This document shows positions 1-9,938 of a stretch of DNA of 64,000 nucleotides, in pieces. The notes below the pieces were generated by a model, which did not search any database, had not been told where the DNA came from, and saw nothing but the letters and a program-made list of their open reading frames with translations. The position numbers were made by a program, and so were the translations under genes. Each line of letters begins with the position of its first letter. Positions within the stretch are counted from its first letter, which is position 1. This stretch comes from DATFDN01 sp963818885 (GTDB lineage: Bacteria; Pseudomonadota; Alphaproteobacteria; Acetobacterales; Acetobacteraceae): assembly GCA_963818885.1 (NCBI GenBank), contig CAWFTP010000001.1:1108337-1172336 (forward strand), in the 5' to 3' direction.

Positions 1-393
1 GGGACGGTGGCCGGGCACCCCGGGGTGCGCCGGGCGCTGCTCGAGTTCCAACGCGCGTTCGGGGCGAACGGAGCGGTGCTCGACGGGCGCGACATCGGCA
101 CCGTCATCTTTCCGGACGCGCCGGTGAAGCTGTTCGTCACCGCGAGCCTCGATGCCCGCGCGCGCCGCCGCTGGCTCGAGCTGCGCGAGCGCGGAGCCCC
201 GGCGCCGTTCGACGCGGTCCGCGACGAGATGGCCGCCCGCGACGACGCCGATCGCGCCCGCACGGCTGCCCCGCTGCGCCCCGCCCCGGATGCCGTTGTT
301 CTGGACACGACGGAATCGGACGCCGATGCCGCGTTCGAGCAGGCGATGGCGGTGGTGGAGAAACGGCTCCGCAAGACCGATCTGGCCAGATAG
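1..393 (+). CDS. cmk: Cytidylate kinase, C-terminal part
   Basis: Phosphorylates CMP and dCMP with ATP in pyrimidine nucleotide metabolism, in the cytosol. The frame is open from base 1, so the N-terminal half with the P-loop lies outside the window. The visible part has the family signature LDGRDIGTVIFPDAPVKLFV, followed by the arginine-rich lid region (DARARRRWLELRERG) and a C-terminal helix ending at TAG 391-393. In many alphaproteobacteria cmk lies directly upstream of rpsA. Here rpsA follows only after about 4 kb that hold a signalling module, so the usual pair has been separated. The identification is firm; only the start is missing. Confidence 0.9.
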   Translation, partial: GTVAGHPGVRRALLEFQRAFGANGAVLDGRDIGTVIFPDAPVKLFVTASLDARARRRWLELRERGAPAPFDAVRDEMAARDDADRARTAAPLRPAPDAVVLDTTESDADAAFEQAMAVVEKRLRKTDLAR

Positions 394-494
394 TTTGGTC
401 AACTACCGCCGGTGACAGCGAATCCGGCCGAAGTTGGCGCTTCGTCCGAAAAGCCGACGGCGATGACGCGACCGCGGACGGCGGGCCAACGAGG

Positions 495-508
495 GTTTCC
501 GGGGAAAC
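495..508. promoter_or_regulatory. Palindrome upstream of sigma-54 promoter, possible activator site
   Basis: GTTTCCGGGGAAAC is a perfect 14-bp palindrome centred about 60 bp before the expected transcription start of the secreted OB-fold gene. A second inverted repeat, CGAAG-N6-CTTCG, lies at 429-444. NtrC-type activators bind dyad sites upstream of sigma-54 promoters, usually farther out than -60, so either could be the binding site of the response regulator encoded at 2870-4268. This is inference from position and symmetry only. Confidence 0.35.
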
Positions 509-533
509 TTTTGCATTGTCAATCTGTTAGCGT

Positions 534-550
534 TTGGCACGGGGCTTGCT
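534..550 (+). promoter_or_regulatory. Sigma-54 (-24/-12) promoter
   Basis: TTGGCACGGGGCTTGCT matches the sigma-54 consensus YTGGCACG-N4-TTGCW at every specified base, with GG at 536-537 and GC at 548-549, exactly 12 bp apart. Transcription should start near 561, giving a leader of about 37 nt before the ATG at 598. The downstream locus encodes an NtrC-family regulator with an intact GAFTGA loop, which fits autoregulation of the module. Confidence 0.78.
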
Positions 551-597
551 CCTGCCATGTCACGGGCCGCTTGGTCCGCGATCCCACGGAGGACACC

Positions 598-1356
598 ATG
601 ACACTCTCGTTCAGACACGCGTTGCTCGCCGCCTCGGTGATGGCAGGGCTCGGCGGCGGCGTCGCCGTCGCCCAGACCGCTCCAGCCAGCACCCAGGCCC
701 AGCCTCCCGCCGCCGCGCAATCCGTGCCGGCGATTAAGGGGACCGTCGCCCAGTACACCCTCACCCCCCGCGGCGACGTGGACGGGTTCATCTTGCAGGA
801 CGGCACCGAGGTGCACCTGCCGCCGCATCTCTCGACGCTGCTCGTCTATACGGTGAAGCCGGGCGACACGGTAACGATCCACGGACTCAAGGCCGCCGCC
901 GTCCCAATGGTGCAGGCGATGTCGGTCACCAACGACGCGACCGGCAAGACCGTCACCGATAACGGGCCCGCAGGTCGGGGGTCGGGCATGCGCGGCCCGC
1001 GCGAGATGGGGCAGGCGATGCAGGTCCAGGGCAAGGTGAAGGAGCAGCTGCATGGCCCGCGCGGGGACCTCAACGGCGTGCTGCTTGAAGACGGCACGAT
1101 GGTGCGCCTGCCGCCGCCGGAAGCGCAGCGTCTCGCGACCGAGCTTGCTCCGGGGCAGACGATCTACGCCTCGGGCAACGGTGTCTCCAACGCGCTCGGC
1201 AAGGTCGTCGCCGCCCAGTCGATCGGGCCCAGCGAGGCGCAGGCGAGCGTGATCGCGGCCCCGCCCCCAGGCCATGGCCCTGGCCACCACCATGGCCGAC
1301 CGGGTGGCCCGCCTCCGGGTGGTCCGGGCGCCCCGCCTCCGCCGAACGCGGGCTGA
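598..1356 (+). CDS. Secreted two-repeat OB-fold-like protein with His/Pro/Gly-rich tail
   Basis: Predicted periplasmic protein of 252 residues and unknown function. The first 26 residues form a signal peptide ending AVAQ. Two similar segments of about 75 residues follow, each with a GD-x-x-G-x-x-L-x-D/E-DGT-x-V-x-LPP pattern (about residues 45-115 and 143-210), like tandem small beta-barrel OB/BOF domains. The tail from about residue 220 is rich in His, Gly and Pro (PGHGPGHHHGRPGG) and could bind metal. The ATG at 598 has a good ribosome site (GGAGG at 588-592). The gene follows a sigma-54 promoter and precedes a histidine kinase and a sigma-54 regulator, so it may be both a target and a periplasmic partner of that pair. 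Confidence 0.8.
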   Translation: MTLSFRHALLAASVMAGLGGGVAVAQTAPASTQAQPPAAAQSVPAIKGTVAQYTLTPRGDVDGFILQDGTEVHLPPHLSTLLVYTVKPGDTVTIHGLKAAAVPMVQAMSVTNDATGKTVTDNGPAGRGSGMRGPREMGQAMQVQGKVKEQLHGPRGDLNGVLLEDGTMVRLPPPEAQRLATELAPGQTIYASGNGVSNALGKVVAAQSIGPSEAQASVIAAPPPGHGPGHHHGRPGGPPPGGPGAPPPPNAG

Positions 1357-1369
1357 TTTGACGTGACGA

Positions 1370-1395
1370 GGGACGCCCCGCTCGCGGGGCGTCCC
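1370..1395. terminator. Strong hairpin between OB-fold gene and kinase gene
   Basis: An 11-bp perfect stem (GGGACGCCCCG with its complement) closes a 4-nt CTCG loop 13 nt after the stop of the OB-fold gene. No T-run follows, so it is either a weak or Rho-assisted terminator or an mRNA 3'-end stabiliser. It could make the secreted protein more abundant than the kinase and regulator downstream. Confidence 0.5.
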
Positions 1396-1409
1396 TGTCA
1401 GAATAGGTC

Positions 1410-2869
1410 ATGCACTCCCTCCGCTCTCGGCTGTTCGTGCTTTGGGCCCTGACGCTTGGCGCGTGCGTGATCGTGGGGCTGCTTCTCGTCCAATTCTATC
1501 GGCAATCCGCCACGGCGCAGGTGCAGCGCGCCGAAGCCGTTGTCGCGCGATCCTGCGACATGATCGGCGATCGCTACCATTTCTATGCGGCCGGCTGGAA
1601 CGGTCCCCCGGGCGGCGTGATCGACGCCGCCGTCCGTCAGGGACTGCGTGCCGTGGTCGGCGTCGCGCTCGCCCACCAACCCGGCGTCGAGGGCGGGCTG
1701 TGGCAGGAAGGAACGGGTTCGCTCGCCTACGCCTACCCGACATACGAGGGCACTGGCGCCAAGACCGACCTGCCGGAGGCCGAGTTGGACCGCATCCGGG
1801 CCGCCAACCAGCAGGCCGCGCGAGAGGATCAGCCGGTGCTGATCCGATCGCAGGCGCGCACCCAGATACTGCTGCTTTATGCGTGCCCGATCGTCGGACC
1901 GATCGAGAACCTCACCGGCTGGACGATGACCCGCGTCGAGGCGATGCCGGGATACGATCGTCTGCGCGCGGGCCTCGGCGTGCTCCTCGCACTGATGCTT
2001 GGAATGGCCGCGTGGCTGACCTGGCTGGTCGCCGCGTGGTCCCGCCACGTCGCGCGCCTAGAGACCGCCCTGACGGCGCGGGCGGATGGGCAACTCCCGA
2101 CCCTGCGCCCGACCGGTGAGCGCGAACTCGACCGGATCATCGGGGCGTTGAACGAAGCCGGAACTCGCCTCGCCGAGGCGCGCCGGCGCTCCGACGAACT
2201 GACCGGGCGGATGGCCGCCGCCGAACGCCTCGCCGCCCTCGGCCGGATCGCCGCCGGGGTAGCTCACGAGATCCGCAACCCGATCGCGGCGATGCGGCTC
2301 AAGGCGGAGAACGCGCTCGCGGGCGATCCTTCGCGGATGCGCGCCGCGCTGGACGTCGTGCTCATGCAGATCGCCCGGCTCGACGCGCTGGTCTCGCAAC
2401 TCCTCGCCATGACGCAGCGGCGCGAAGCGGTCGCCGAGCCGGTCCACATGCGACACGTTCCTGCGCGAAGCGGCCGATGAATTCCGCGACCTCGCCGCGG
2501 CGCGAAGTGTTCGTTTGATCCTGGACGCGCCTGATTTGCGTTGTACGCTTCGATCCCGCCCTCGCTCGCCGCGCCCTCGGCAACCTCGTCCTGAATGCGA
2601 TCCAGCACACGCCGTCGCGCGGCGTCGTTACCCTCTCCTGCGTCGCCGCCGAGGGCATGGCTGCGCTTCACCGTCGCCGACACCGGGAGCGGCGTCACGC
2701 CCTCGATCCGCGACAACTTGTTCGAGCCGTTCGTGACCGGTCGCCCCGAGGGCACCGGCCTCGGACTCGCGCTCGCCCGTGAGTTCGCGGAGGCGCAAGG
2801 CGGGCGCGTGCGATTGCTTTCTCCCGGCGGCGGCGGTGACGCGGGTGCGGTCTTCGCGTTGGAGTTGCC

Positions 2870-2885
<16 letters not shown>
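1410..2885 (+). CDS. Membrane sensor histidine kinase (frameshifted in the ATPase domain)
   Basis: Senses an envelope signal and phosphorylates the regulator encoded directly downstream. TM1 spans about residues 7-28, a periplasmic sensor domain runs to about 187, TM2 (GLGVLLALMLGMAAWL) reaches about 210, and a HAMP-like linker follows. The H-box AHEIRNPIAAMRLK has its phosphoacceptor His near residue 286. The HATPase domain is present but split over three frames: N-box LGNLVLNAIQHTP, then VADTGSGV, FEPF and GTGLGLALAR boxes, ending at TGA 2883-2885. Shifts lie near 2452, 2545 and 2665. All boxes are preserved, so sequence error is as likely as decay. The 3' end overlaps the regulator's start. 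Confidence 0.8.
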
Positions 2886-4268
<1,383 letters not shown>

Positions 4269-4300
4269 CGCCATGCTTGCGTGCCGAGCGCCGCATCCAC

Positions 4301-4328
4301 TTGACTTGGCCGTAACGGCGCGTATGTC
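4301..4328 (+). promoter_or_regulatory. Possible sigma-70 promoter for rpsA
   Basis: TTGACT at 4301-4306 and TATGTC at 4323-4328, with a 16-nt spacer, lie about 155 nt before the rpsA ATG. This is the only reasonable -35/-10 pair noticed in the 213-bp gap after the regulator gene. It is weak evidence in GC-rich DNA. Confidence 0.3.
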
Positions 4329-4481
4329 TCGGCCAATCACGCGCGCCGCGTGGTGCGCCCTCAACCGCAACCCAGCCCGCGACCCCGTCGCGGGCAAGTC
4401 GTATTCCGGCACCGGAATGCGCAATCCCGATGGCCCGTTCCGGTACAGGACCGGACAGCCGTCACGGAACCGGCTCAACTC

Positions 4482-6227
4482 ATGGCAGCATCCGCCACCG
4501 CCCACGCTATCTCCGCAACCCACGATCATTTCAAGGGCGAGAATTTCGCCGCGCTGCTGGACCAGACCCTTGGCCGCGATGCCGGCTTCGAAGGCTCGGT
4601 CGTCACCGGGCGGGTCGTTCGCCTCGACGACGATTTCGCCATCGTCGATGTCGGCCTGAAATCCGAGGGCCGGGTTGCCCTCAAGGAATTCGCTCCCGCC
4701 GCCGGCGGGGCGCCCGAGATCAAGCCGGGCGACGTGATCGAACTCTATGTCGAGCGGTACGAGGACCGCGACGGCGCCATCGTGCTGTCGCGCGAGAAGG
4801 CGCGCCGCGAAGAGGCCTGGACCACGCTCGAGAAGGCCTATGAGGGCGCGCAACGCGTCAACGGCACGATCTATGGCCGGGTGAAGGGCGGCTTCACCGT
4901 CGATCTCGGCGGCGCCACCGCCTTCTTGCCGGGCAGTCAGGTCGATATTCGTCCCGTCCGCGACGTGACGCCGTTGATGGGCAGCCCGCAGCCATTCCAG
5001 ATTCTCAAGATGGACCGCGCGCGCGGCAATATCGTCGTCTCCCGCCGCGCCGTGCTCGAAGAGACCCGCGCCGAGCAGCGGAGCGAGCTGATCCAGGGCC
5101 TGAAGGAAGGCCAGATCCTCGACGGCGTGGTGAAGAACATCACCGATTACGGCGCCTTCGTCGACCTGGGCGGCGTCGACGGCCTGCTGCACGTCACCGA
5201 CATCGCCTGGCGGCGCATCAACCACCCGAACGAGGCGCTGCAGATCGGCCAGCAGGTCAAGGTGCAGGTCATCCGCTTCAATCCGGAGACCCAGCGCATC
5301 AGCCTTGGCATGAAGCAGCTCGAGGCGGACCCGTGGGAGGGCGTCGCCGCCAAATACCCGCCGGGCGCCAAGTACACGGGGCGCGTCACCAACATCACCG
5401 ACTACGGCGCCTTCGTCGAGCTGGAGCCCGGGGTCGAGGGGTTGGTTCATGTCAGCGAGATGTCGTGGACCAAGAAGAACGTCCATCCCGGCAAGATCGT
5501 CTCGACCAGCCAGGAAGTGGACGTGCAGGTGCTCGATGTGGACGCCTCCAAGCGGCGCATCTCGCTCGGCCTCAAGCAGGTGCAGCGCAATCCGTGGGAG
5601 CAGTTCGCCGACGAGCATGCGATTGGCTCCGTGGTGGAAGGCGAGGTCCGCAACATCACCGAGTTCGGGCTTTTCCTCGGTCTGGGCCCGGACATGGACG
5701 GCATGGTTCACATGTCCGACCTATCCTGGGACGAGCCCGGGGAGCAGGCGATCGCCCATTACGGCAAGGGCGACATGGTCAACGCCAAGGTGCTCGACAT
5801 CGACGTGGAGAAGGAGCGGATCAGCCTCGGCATCAAGCAGCTCAAGGACGATCCGGCGGCTTCTGTTCTCGACAGCGTTCATAAGGGCGACGTCGTCACC
5901 TGCGTCATCTCCCAGGTGCAGCAGAACGGCATCGAGGTGAAGGTCGGCGACGTGCTGACCGGCTTCATCCGCCGCTCCGAGCTCGCGCGCGACAAGGCCG
6001 ACCAGCGCACCGACCGCTTCGCCGTGGGCGAGAAGGTCGATGCCCGCGTGCAGTCGATCGACCGTGCCGCCCGCCGCCTGACCCTGACTATCAAGGGCAA
6101 GGAGGTCGAGGAGGAGAAGCAGGCGATGGCCGAGTACGGGTCCTCCGATTCCGGCGCCTCGCTGGGCGACATCCTCGGCGCGGCGATCCGCCGGCGGAAC
6201 CAGCAGGCGACGTCCGAAGACAGTTAG
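4482..6227 (+). CDS. rpsA: 30S ribosomal protein S1
   Basis: RNA-binding protein of the small subunit that recruits mRNA to the ribosome. The 581-residue length is normal for the six-S1-domain form. Tandem S1 domains are clear from repeats such as ITDYGAFVDLGGVDGLLHVTD and ITDYGAFVELEPGVEGLVHVSE; the first two domains are more divergent, as usual. The ATG at 4482 (MAASATAHAIS) was chosen over an in-frame upstream start at 4350, whose extra 44 residues are low-complexity Arg/Pro sequence not typical of S1. The frame is intact, unlike several accessory genes nearby. Confidence 0.96.
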   Translation: MAASATAHAISATHDHFKGENFAALLDQTLGRDAGFEGSVVTGRVVRLDDDFAIVDVGLKSEGRVALKEFAPAAGGAPEIKPGDVIELYVERYEDRDGAIVLSREKARREEAWTTLEKAYEGAQRVNGTIYGRVKGGFTVDLGGATAFLPGSQVDIRPVRDVTPLMGSPQPFQILKMDRARGNIVVSRRAVLEETRAEQRSELIQGLKEGQILDGVVKNITDYGAFVDLGGVDGLLHVTDIAWRRINHPNEALQIGQQVKVQVIRFNPETQRISLGMKQLEADPWEGVAAKYPPGAKYTGRVTNITDYGAFVELEPGVEGLVHVSEMSWTKKNVHPGKIVSTSQEVDVQVLDVDASKRRISLGLKQVQRNPWEQFADEHAIGSVVEGEVRNITEFGLFLGLGPDMDGMVHMSDLSWDEPGEQAIAHYGKGDMVNAKVLDIDVEKERISLGIKQLKDDPAASVLDSVHKGDVVTCVISQVQQNGIEVKVGDVLTGFIRRSELARDKADQRTDRFAVGEKVDARVQSIDRAARRLTLTIKGKEVEEEKQAMAEYGSSDSGASLGDILGAAIRRRNQQATSEDS

Positions 6228-6260
6228 AGCAGCTTCATGCTGTCCGTGTCCGATTGCCTG

Positions 6261-6334
6261 ACCGTCATGCCTGGGCGTTTGGCTTGGCAGGCGGCAAGGA
6301 CGTGGATTGCCGGAACAAGTCCGGCCATGACGGT
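6261..6334. repeat. Palindromic intergenic repeat, family D
   Basis: ACCGTCATG at 6261-6269 is mirrored exactly by CATGACGGT at 6326-6334, enclosing sequence with CAAGTCCGGC. The motif CAAGTCCGGC-(A/C)ATGACGGT recurs at 56021-56039, which marks it as a dispersed REP-like element. It lies between rpsA and sppA and could form a long hairpin. Confidence 0.55.
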
Positions 6335-6410
6335 AATGGTGATTGTCGCCGGTCAGGTTGAATCTGGTTTGGAGTGATTCGGGGATACGCCGCTGGCCCT
6401 CGAGACCGAC

Positions 6411-7337
6411 TTGCTGATTGACCGGGGGCGCCTCAAGCGCCGCCTGATCGTATGGCGGACGATCGCGGTGCTCGCGGTCATCGCCGCCGTGCTCGTCGGG
6501 CTGCGCGGGCGCGGGCTGCCCGGCGTTCAGACGGTCGGCTTCGCGGGAGGCGATCACGTCGCCCGTGTGCGGGTCGACGGGATCATCGGCGCCGAGGACC
6601 AGCTGACCCGGCGCATCGCCGCGCTGGGCACCGACCCCACGGTCAAGGCGGTCATCGTCGCGATCGACAGCCCAGGCGGCAGCGTCGCCGGCGGCGAGGA
6701 GCTGCACGACGCGATTGCCCGCCTCGCGGCGAAGAAGCCCGTGGTCGCCGTCATGGGCGGCATCGCCGCTTCCGCCGGCTACATGATCGCGACCCCTGCC
6801 GCGCGCATCTTCGCCCGCCAGGGCACGCTGACCGGCTCGATCGGCGTCTACTTGCAGACGGCCGAGATTTCCGGCCTGCTCGACAGGCTCGGCATCTCCA
6901 CCCAGGCGATCAGGTCGGGGCCGCTGAAGGACGAGCCGAGCTTCTTCGAGAAGACCTCCCCAGAGGGGCAGCAGGTCCTGCAAGGGCTGGTGATGGATTA
7001 CTACGACCAGTTCGTGGCCATGGTCGCCCAGGGCCGGCATATGGACCCGGACGCGGTGCGGCGGATCGCCGACGGACGCCCCTACACCGGGCGGCAGGCG
7101 CTCAAGCTCGGCCTCGTCGACCAGATCGGCGGCGAGCCGGAGGCACGGATCTGGCTTGCGCAGGCCAAGGGCGTGCCGGCCGAACTTCGGGTCGAGAACG
7201 TCACTCAGGCCGGGCTGGCCGCCCGCGTGTTCGGAGAAAGCCTCGTCGGATTCGGCAACGATCTATGGAAAAGTTTGCTCGGCCAAAGGGTTAGTGTTGA
7301 CGGTGTGCAGGCGCTCTGGCAGCCTCCGGCGCGTTGA
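6411..7337 (+). CDS. sppA: Signal peptide peptidase SppA, short form (S49 family)
   Basis: Membrane-bound serine protease that degrades cleaved signal peptides. It has 308 residues, the single-domain 36K type. One N-terminal transmembrane helix (about residues 13-32) is followed by the S49 fold. The catalytic Ser lies in GGIAASAGYMIA and the catalytic Lys in SGPLKDEPS; SPGGS forms the oxyanion region. The frame is open back to a stop at 6375 without ATG, so TTG 6411 is the likely start, with GTG or CTG alternatives upstream. It lies 40 bp before ihfB, a common alphaproteobacterial order. Confidence 0.93.
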   Translation: MLIDRGRLKRRLIVWRTIAVLAVIAAVLVGLRGRGLPGVQTVGFAGGDHVARVRVDGIIGAEDQLTRRIAALGTDPTVKAVIVAIDSPGGSVAGGEELHDAIARLAAKKPVVAVMGGIAASAGYMIATPAARIFARQGTLTGSIGVYLQTAEISGLLDRLGISTQAIRSGPLKDEPSFFEKTSPEGQQVLQGLVMDYYDQFVAMVAQGRHMDPDAVRRIADGRPYTGRQALKLGLVDQIGGEPEARIWLAQAKGVPAELRVENVTQAGLAARVFGESLVGFGNDLWKSLLGQRVSVDGVQALWQPPAR

Positions 7338-7377
7338 CGCGCAGCAGCCGGCCGCGTTTCGCCGCGGGGGACGCCCG

Positions 7378-7683
7378 ATGACCAAGTCCGAACTCATCGC
7401 CGAGCTGACCGAGGCCAACCCGCATCTGCGCTCGGGCGACGTGGAGCTGATCGTCGCGACCATCTTCGACGAGATCACCGGGGCGCTCGCGCGTGGGGAG
7501 CGGGTGGAGCTGCGCGGCTTCGGCGCCTTCACCGTGAAGCGCCGCGGCGCCCGCACGGGACGCAACCCGCGCACCGGCGCGGCGGTCCCGGTGGTCGAGA
7601 AGGCGGTGCCGTTCTTCAAGGCCGGCAAGGAGTTGCGCGAGCGGGTCAATGCCGGCGAGGCACCCGCGCGCGCGCGCGCCTGA
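7378..7683 (+). CDS. ihfB: Integration host factor subunit beta
   Basis: DNA-bending nucleoid protein that pairs with IhfA. The 101 residues begin MTKSELIAEL and include the DNA-arm segment GFGAFTVKRRGARTGRNPRTG, typical of the IHF beta / HU family. ATG 7378 follows a GGGGGA ribosome site. IHF assists sigma-54 promoters by bending DNA, which may matter for the one at 534. Its stop overlaps the next start by one base (TGATG). Confidence 0.95.
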   Translation: MTKSELIAELTEANPHLRSGDVELIVATIFDEITGALARGERVELRGFGAFTVKRRGARTGRNPRTGAAVPVVEKAVPFFKAGKELRERVNAGEAPARARA

Positions 7684-7988
7684 TGCGGTTCGTGCTGGGG
7701 ATCCCCCTGCTGATCGTGCTCGTGCTGTTCGCGCTGTCGAACCGCCAGCCGGTGACGGTCGCGTTCTGGCCGACCGACCTCAACCTGGTCCTGCCGCTCT
7801 CCGGGGCGGTGCTGGCCGTGGCGGCGATCGCGTTCCTCGCCGGCGCCCTCATTGTCTGGGTTTCGGAGCTGCGCGTGCGCCGGCGCGCCCGACGTGCCGA
7901 GACCCGCGCCGAAATCCTGCAGGACGAGGTGCGCGCCCTGCAGGCCCAGCTCCGCCCCGCCGCGACGCGCCCCGTTTCGCTGCCGTGA
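7683..7988 (+). CDS. LapA-domain (DUF1049) inner-membrane protein
   Basis: Small membrane protein of 101 residues with two transmembrane helices (about residues 2-18 and 38-62) and a basic, coiled-coil-like C-terminus (RVRRRARRAETRAEILQDEVRALQAQL). The N-terminal LFALSNRQPVTVAFWP pattern is diagnostic of LapA/DUF1049. E. coli LapA works in lipopolysaccharide assembly; that role is only inferred here. It is translationally coupled to ihfB (TGATG) and to pyrF (GTGA), so the three are probably one operon. Confidence 0.85.
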   Translation: MRFVLGIPLLIVLVLFALSNRQPVTVAFWPTDLNLVLPLSGAVLAVAAIAFLAGALIVWVSELRVRRRARRAETRAEILQDEVRALQAQLRPAATRPVSLP

Positions 7989-8683
7989 CCGGCTCGCGGC
8001 TGATCGTCGCGATCGATACGCCCGATCCCGCGACCGCACGCAATTGGATCGCGGCGGCGGGGCCGCATTGCGGGATGGTCAAGCTGGGGCTCGCCTATTT
8101 CCTCGCCAACGGCCCCGAAGGTATCCGCACGCTCGCGCGGGATGCGCCGCCGCCGGTGTTCCTGGACTTGAAGCTGCACGATATCCCCAACACGGTCGCC
8201 GATGCGACCCGGGCGGTGCTGGACCTCGACCCGCGCATGCTGACGCTGCACGCTGCGGGCGGGGGCGCGATGATCGAGGCTGCCCGGCGCGCGGCCGAAA
8301 CCGCCGGGGAGAGCCGGCCGCTGCTGCTTGCGGTGACGGTGCTCACTAGCCTCGACGACGATGCGCTGGCGGCAACGGGCGTGCCGGATGGGGCCGCCCG
8401 GCAGGTCGTGCGTCTCGCCCGGCTCGCGGTGGATGCCGGCGCGGACGGGCTGGTGTGCAGCCCGCTGGAGGTCTCGGTGCTGCGCGCCGAACTCGGTGCC
8501 GGGCCGGTGCTGGTGGTGCCTGGTATCCGCCCTGCGGCGGCCGAGCGCGGCGATCAGGCGCGGGTCATGACCCCGACGCAAGCGATCGAGGCGGGTGCCG
8601 ACTGGATCGTCATCGGCCGCCCGATCACCGCCGCCCCCGATCCCGCCGCCGCCGCAAGCGCCATCGCCGCGTCGATCCCCTGA
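7985..8683 (+). CDS. pyrF: Orotidine 5'-phosphate decarboxylase
   Basis: Last step of UMP synthesis. The active-site signature DLKLHDIPNTV carries the catalytic Lys and Asp residues. The N-terminal IVAIDTPD and C-terminal WIVIGRPI strands complete the TIM barrel. The length of 232 residues is normal. The start is GTG 7985, overlapping the LapA-like stop as GTGA; no closer ATG fits the conserved N-terminus. Convergent with the sigma-factor gene 10 bp away, with no evident terminator between. Confidence 0.95.
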   Translation: MTGSRLIVAIDTPDPATARNWIAAAGPHCGMVKLGLAYFLANGPEGIRTLARDAPPPVFLDLKLHDIPNTVADATRAVLDLDPRMLTLHAAGGGAMIEAARRAAETAGESRPLLLAVTVLTSLDDDALAATGVPDGAARQVVRLARLAVDAGADGLVCSPLEVSVLRAELGAGPVLVVPGIRPAAAERGDQARVMTPTQAIEAGADWIVIGRPITAAPDPAAAASAIAASIP

Positions 8684-8693
8684 ACGGCCGGGC

Positions 8694-9938
8694 TCAGCCG
8701 CCCGGTGCAATGGCCCCGATGGCATCGAGCTTGCGCGCCAGCCATCGGCGTTCGGCGGGCGTCGGATCGAAGGCGAGCAGCGCGCAATAGGCGGCTCGCG
8801 CCTCCTCGGCCAGGCCGAGTCTCGCGCAAAGCTCCGCGCGCACCGCGTGGTAGGGCGGAAACCCGTCGAGCCGCGCGGCATCCAAGGCCGAGAGCTCGTC
8901 CAGCGCCTCTCGCACGCCGCGCGCATTGGCGATCGCGACTGCCCGGTTGAGCCGCACGACCGGGTCGTCGCGAACCGTCAGCAGGCAATCATACAGTTCA
9001 AGAATCCGGGGCCACGGCGCGGGGTCGGCCAAGCTGCGGCGCTCGCACCACGCGCCCTGCAAACACGCTTGCAGGACCCGCGGCGTTCCGGGGGTCAGCG
9101 TGGTTGCTCGCGCGAGGAGATCGTCGGCCTCCTCGATCAACTCGCGGCGCCAGCGGGCGGGATCCTGCTCCGACAGCGGGACCATCACGCCGTCTTCGTC
9201 GATACGCGCCGGCCGGCGCGCTTCCGCGTACCGCACCGTTGCCGCGAGCGCGAGGGCGTCGGCGCTCGGAGGAGCAAGCTCCGTCAGGAGCTTCGTCAGG
9301 TGCAGCATTTCGGCGGCATACCCGGCATGCCGGCCGCCGCCGGCGGCATCCTCGTGCGCCTTGGAGTAGGCAACCTCCAGCGTGGACAGGATCGACTCCA
9401 TGCGTTCCGGCCATTGATCCGCACTCGGGAGCTCGAACGGGACGCCGGCCTCGGCGATCTTGCGCTTGGCCCGCACCAAGCGTTGCGCCAGCGTGGGTTC
9501 GGCGAGCAGGAACGCGCGAGCGATCTCGGCCACGCTGAGTCCGCAGACCAGGCGGAGCGTGAGCGCGGCGCGCGCATCCGCCGCAACGGCGGGGTGGCAA
9601 CAGATCACGATGAGCCGGAGCCGCTCGTCGGGGATCACAAGATCGTCGCCCATCATGAGTTCCTCGGCGCTCGGCTCCGGCGGCGGTTCATCGGGAATCA
9701 GCCGCTCCCGCGTGCGCCGCCGGCGCAGCGCGTCGAAGGCAATTCGCGCGGCAACCCGGTAGAGCCACGCCGGGGGATCCTTCGGCACGCCGTGCGCACG
9801 CCACGCCGGCAGCGCGCGCGCGCAGGCGTCCGCGAAGGCATCCTCGGCGAGATCCAGATCGCGGAAGCGAGCGGCCAGCGCGCCCAATATGCGTGCGCTG
9901 GCCGCCCGAAAGACCCGCTCGAGCGCGGCGTCGGTCAC
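8694..9938 (-). CDS. ECF-type RNA polymerase sigma factor with C-terminal DUF6596/TPR extension (ECF42-like)
   Basis: Regulatory sigma factor of 414 residues. Sigma region 2 spans about residues 5-75 (AEDAFADACARALPAW, then RRRRT), region 4 about 110-170 (LRLVCGLSVAEIARAFLLAEPTLAQRLVRAKRKI), and a long helical extension of about 230 residues fills the rest. That extension and the coupled YCII protein define the ECF42-type group, in which the usual anti-sigma gene is absent. The GTG start at 9938 overlaps the stop of the upstream YCII gene (GTGA), indicating translational coupling. Confidence 0.9.
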   Translation of the reverse strand: MTDAALERVFRAASARILGALAARFRDLDLAEDAFADACARALPAWRAHGVPKDPPAWLYRVAARIAFDALRRRRTRERLIPDEPPPEPSAEELMMGDDLVIPDERLRLIVICCHPAVAADARAALTLRLVCGLSVAEIARAFLLAEPTLAQRLVRAKRKIAEAGVPFELPSADQWPERMESILSTLEVAYSKAHEDAAGGGRHAGYAAEMLHLTKLLTELAPPSADALALAATVRYAEARRPARIDEDGVMVPLSEQDPARWRRELIEEADDLLARATTLTPGTPRVLQACLQGAWCERRSLADPAPWPRILELYDCLLTVRDDPVVRLNRAVAIANARGVREALDELSALDAARLDGFPPYHAVRAELCARLGLAEEARAAYCALLAFDPTPAERRWLARKLDAIGAIAPGG

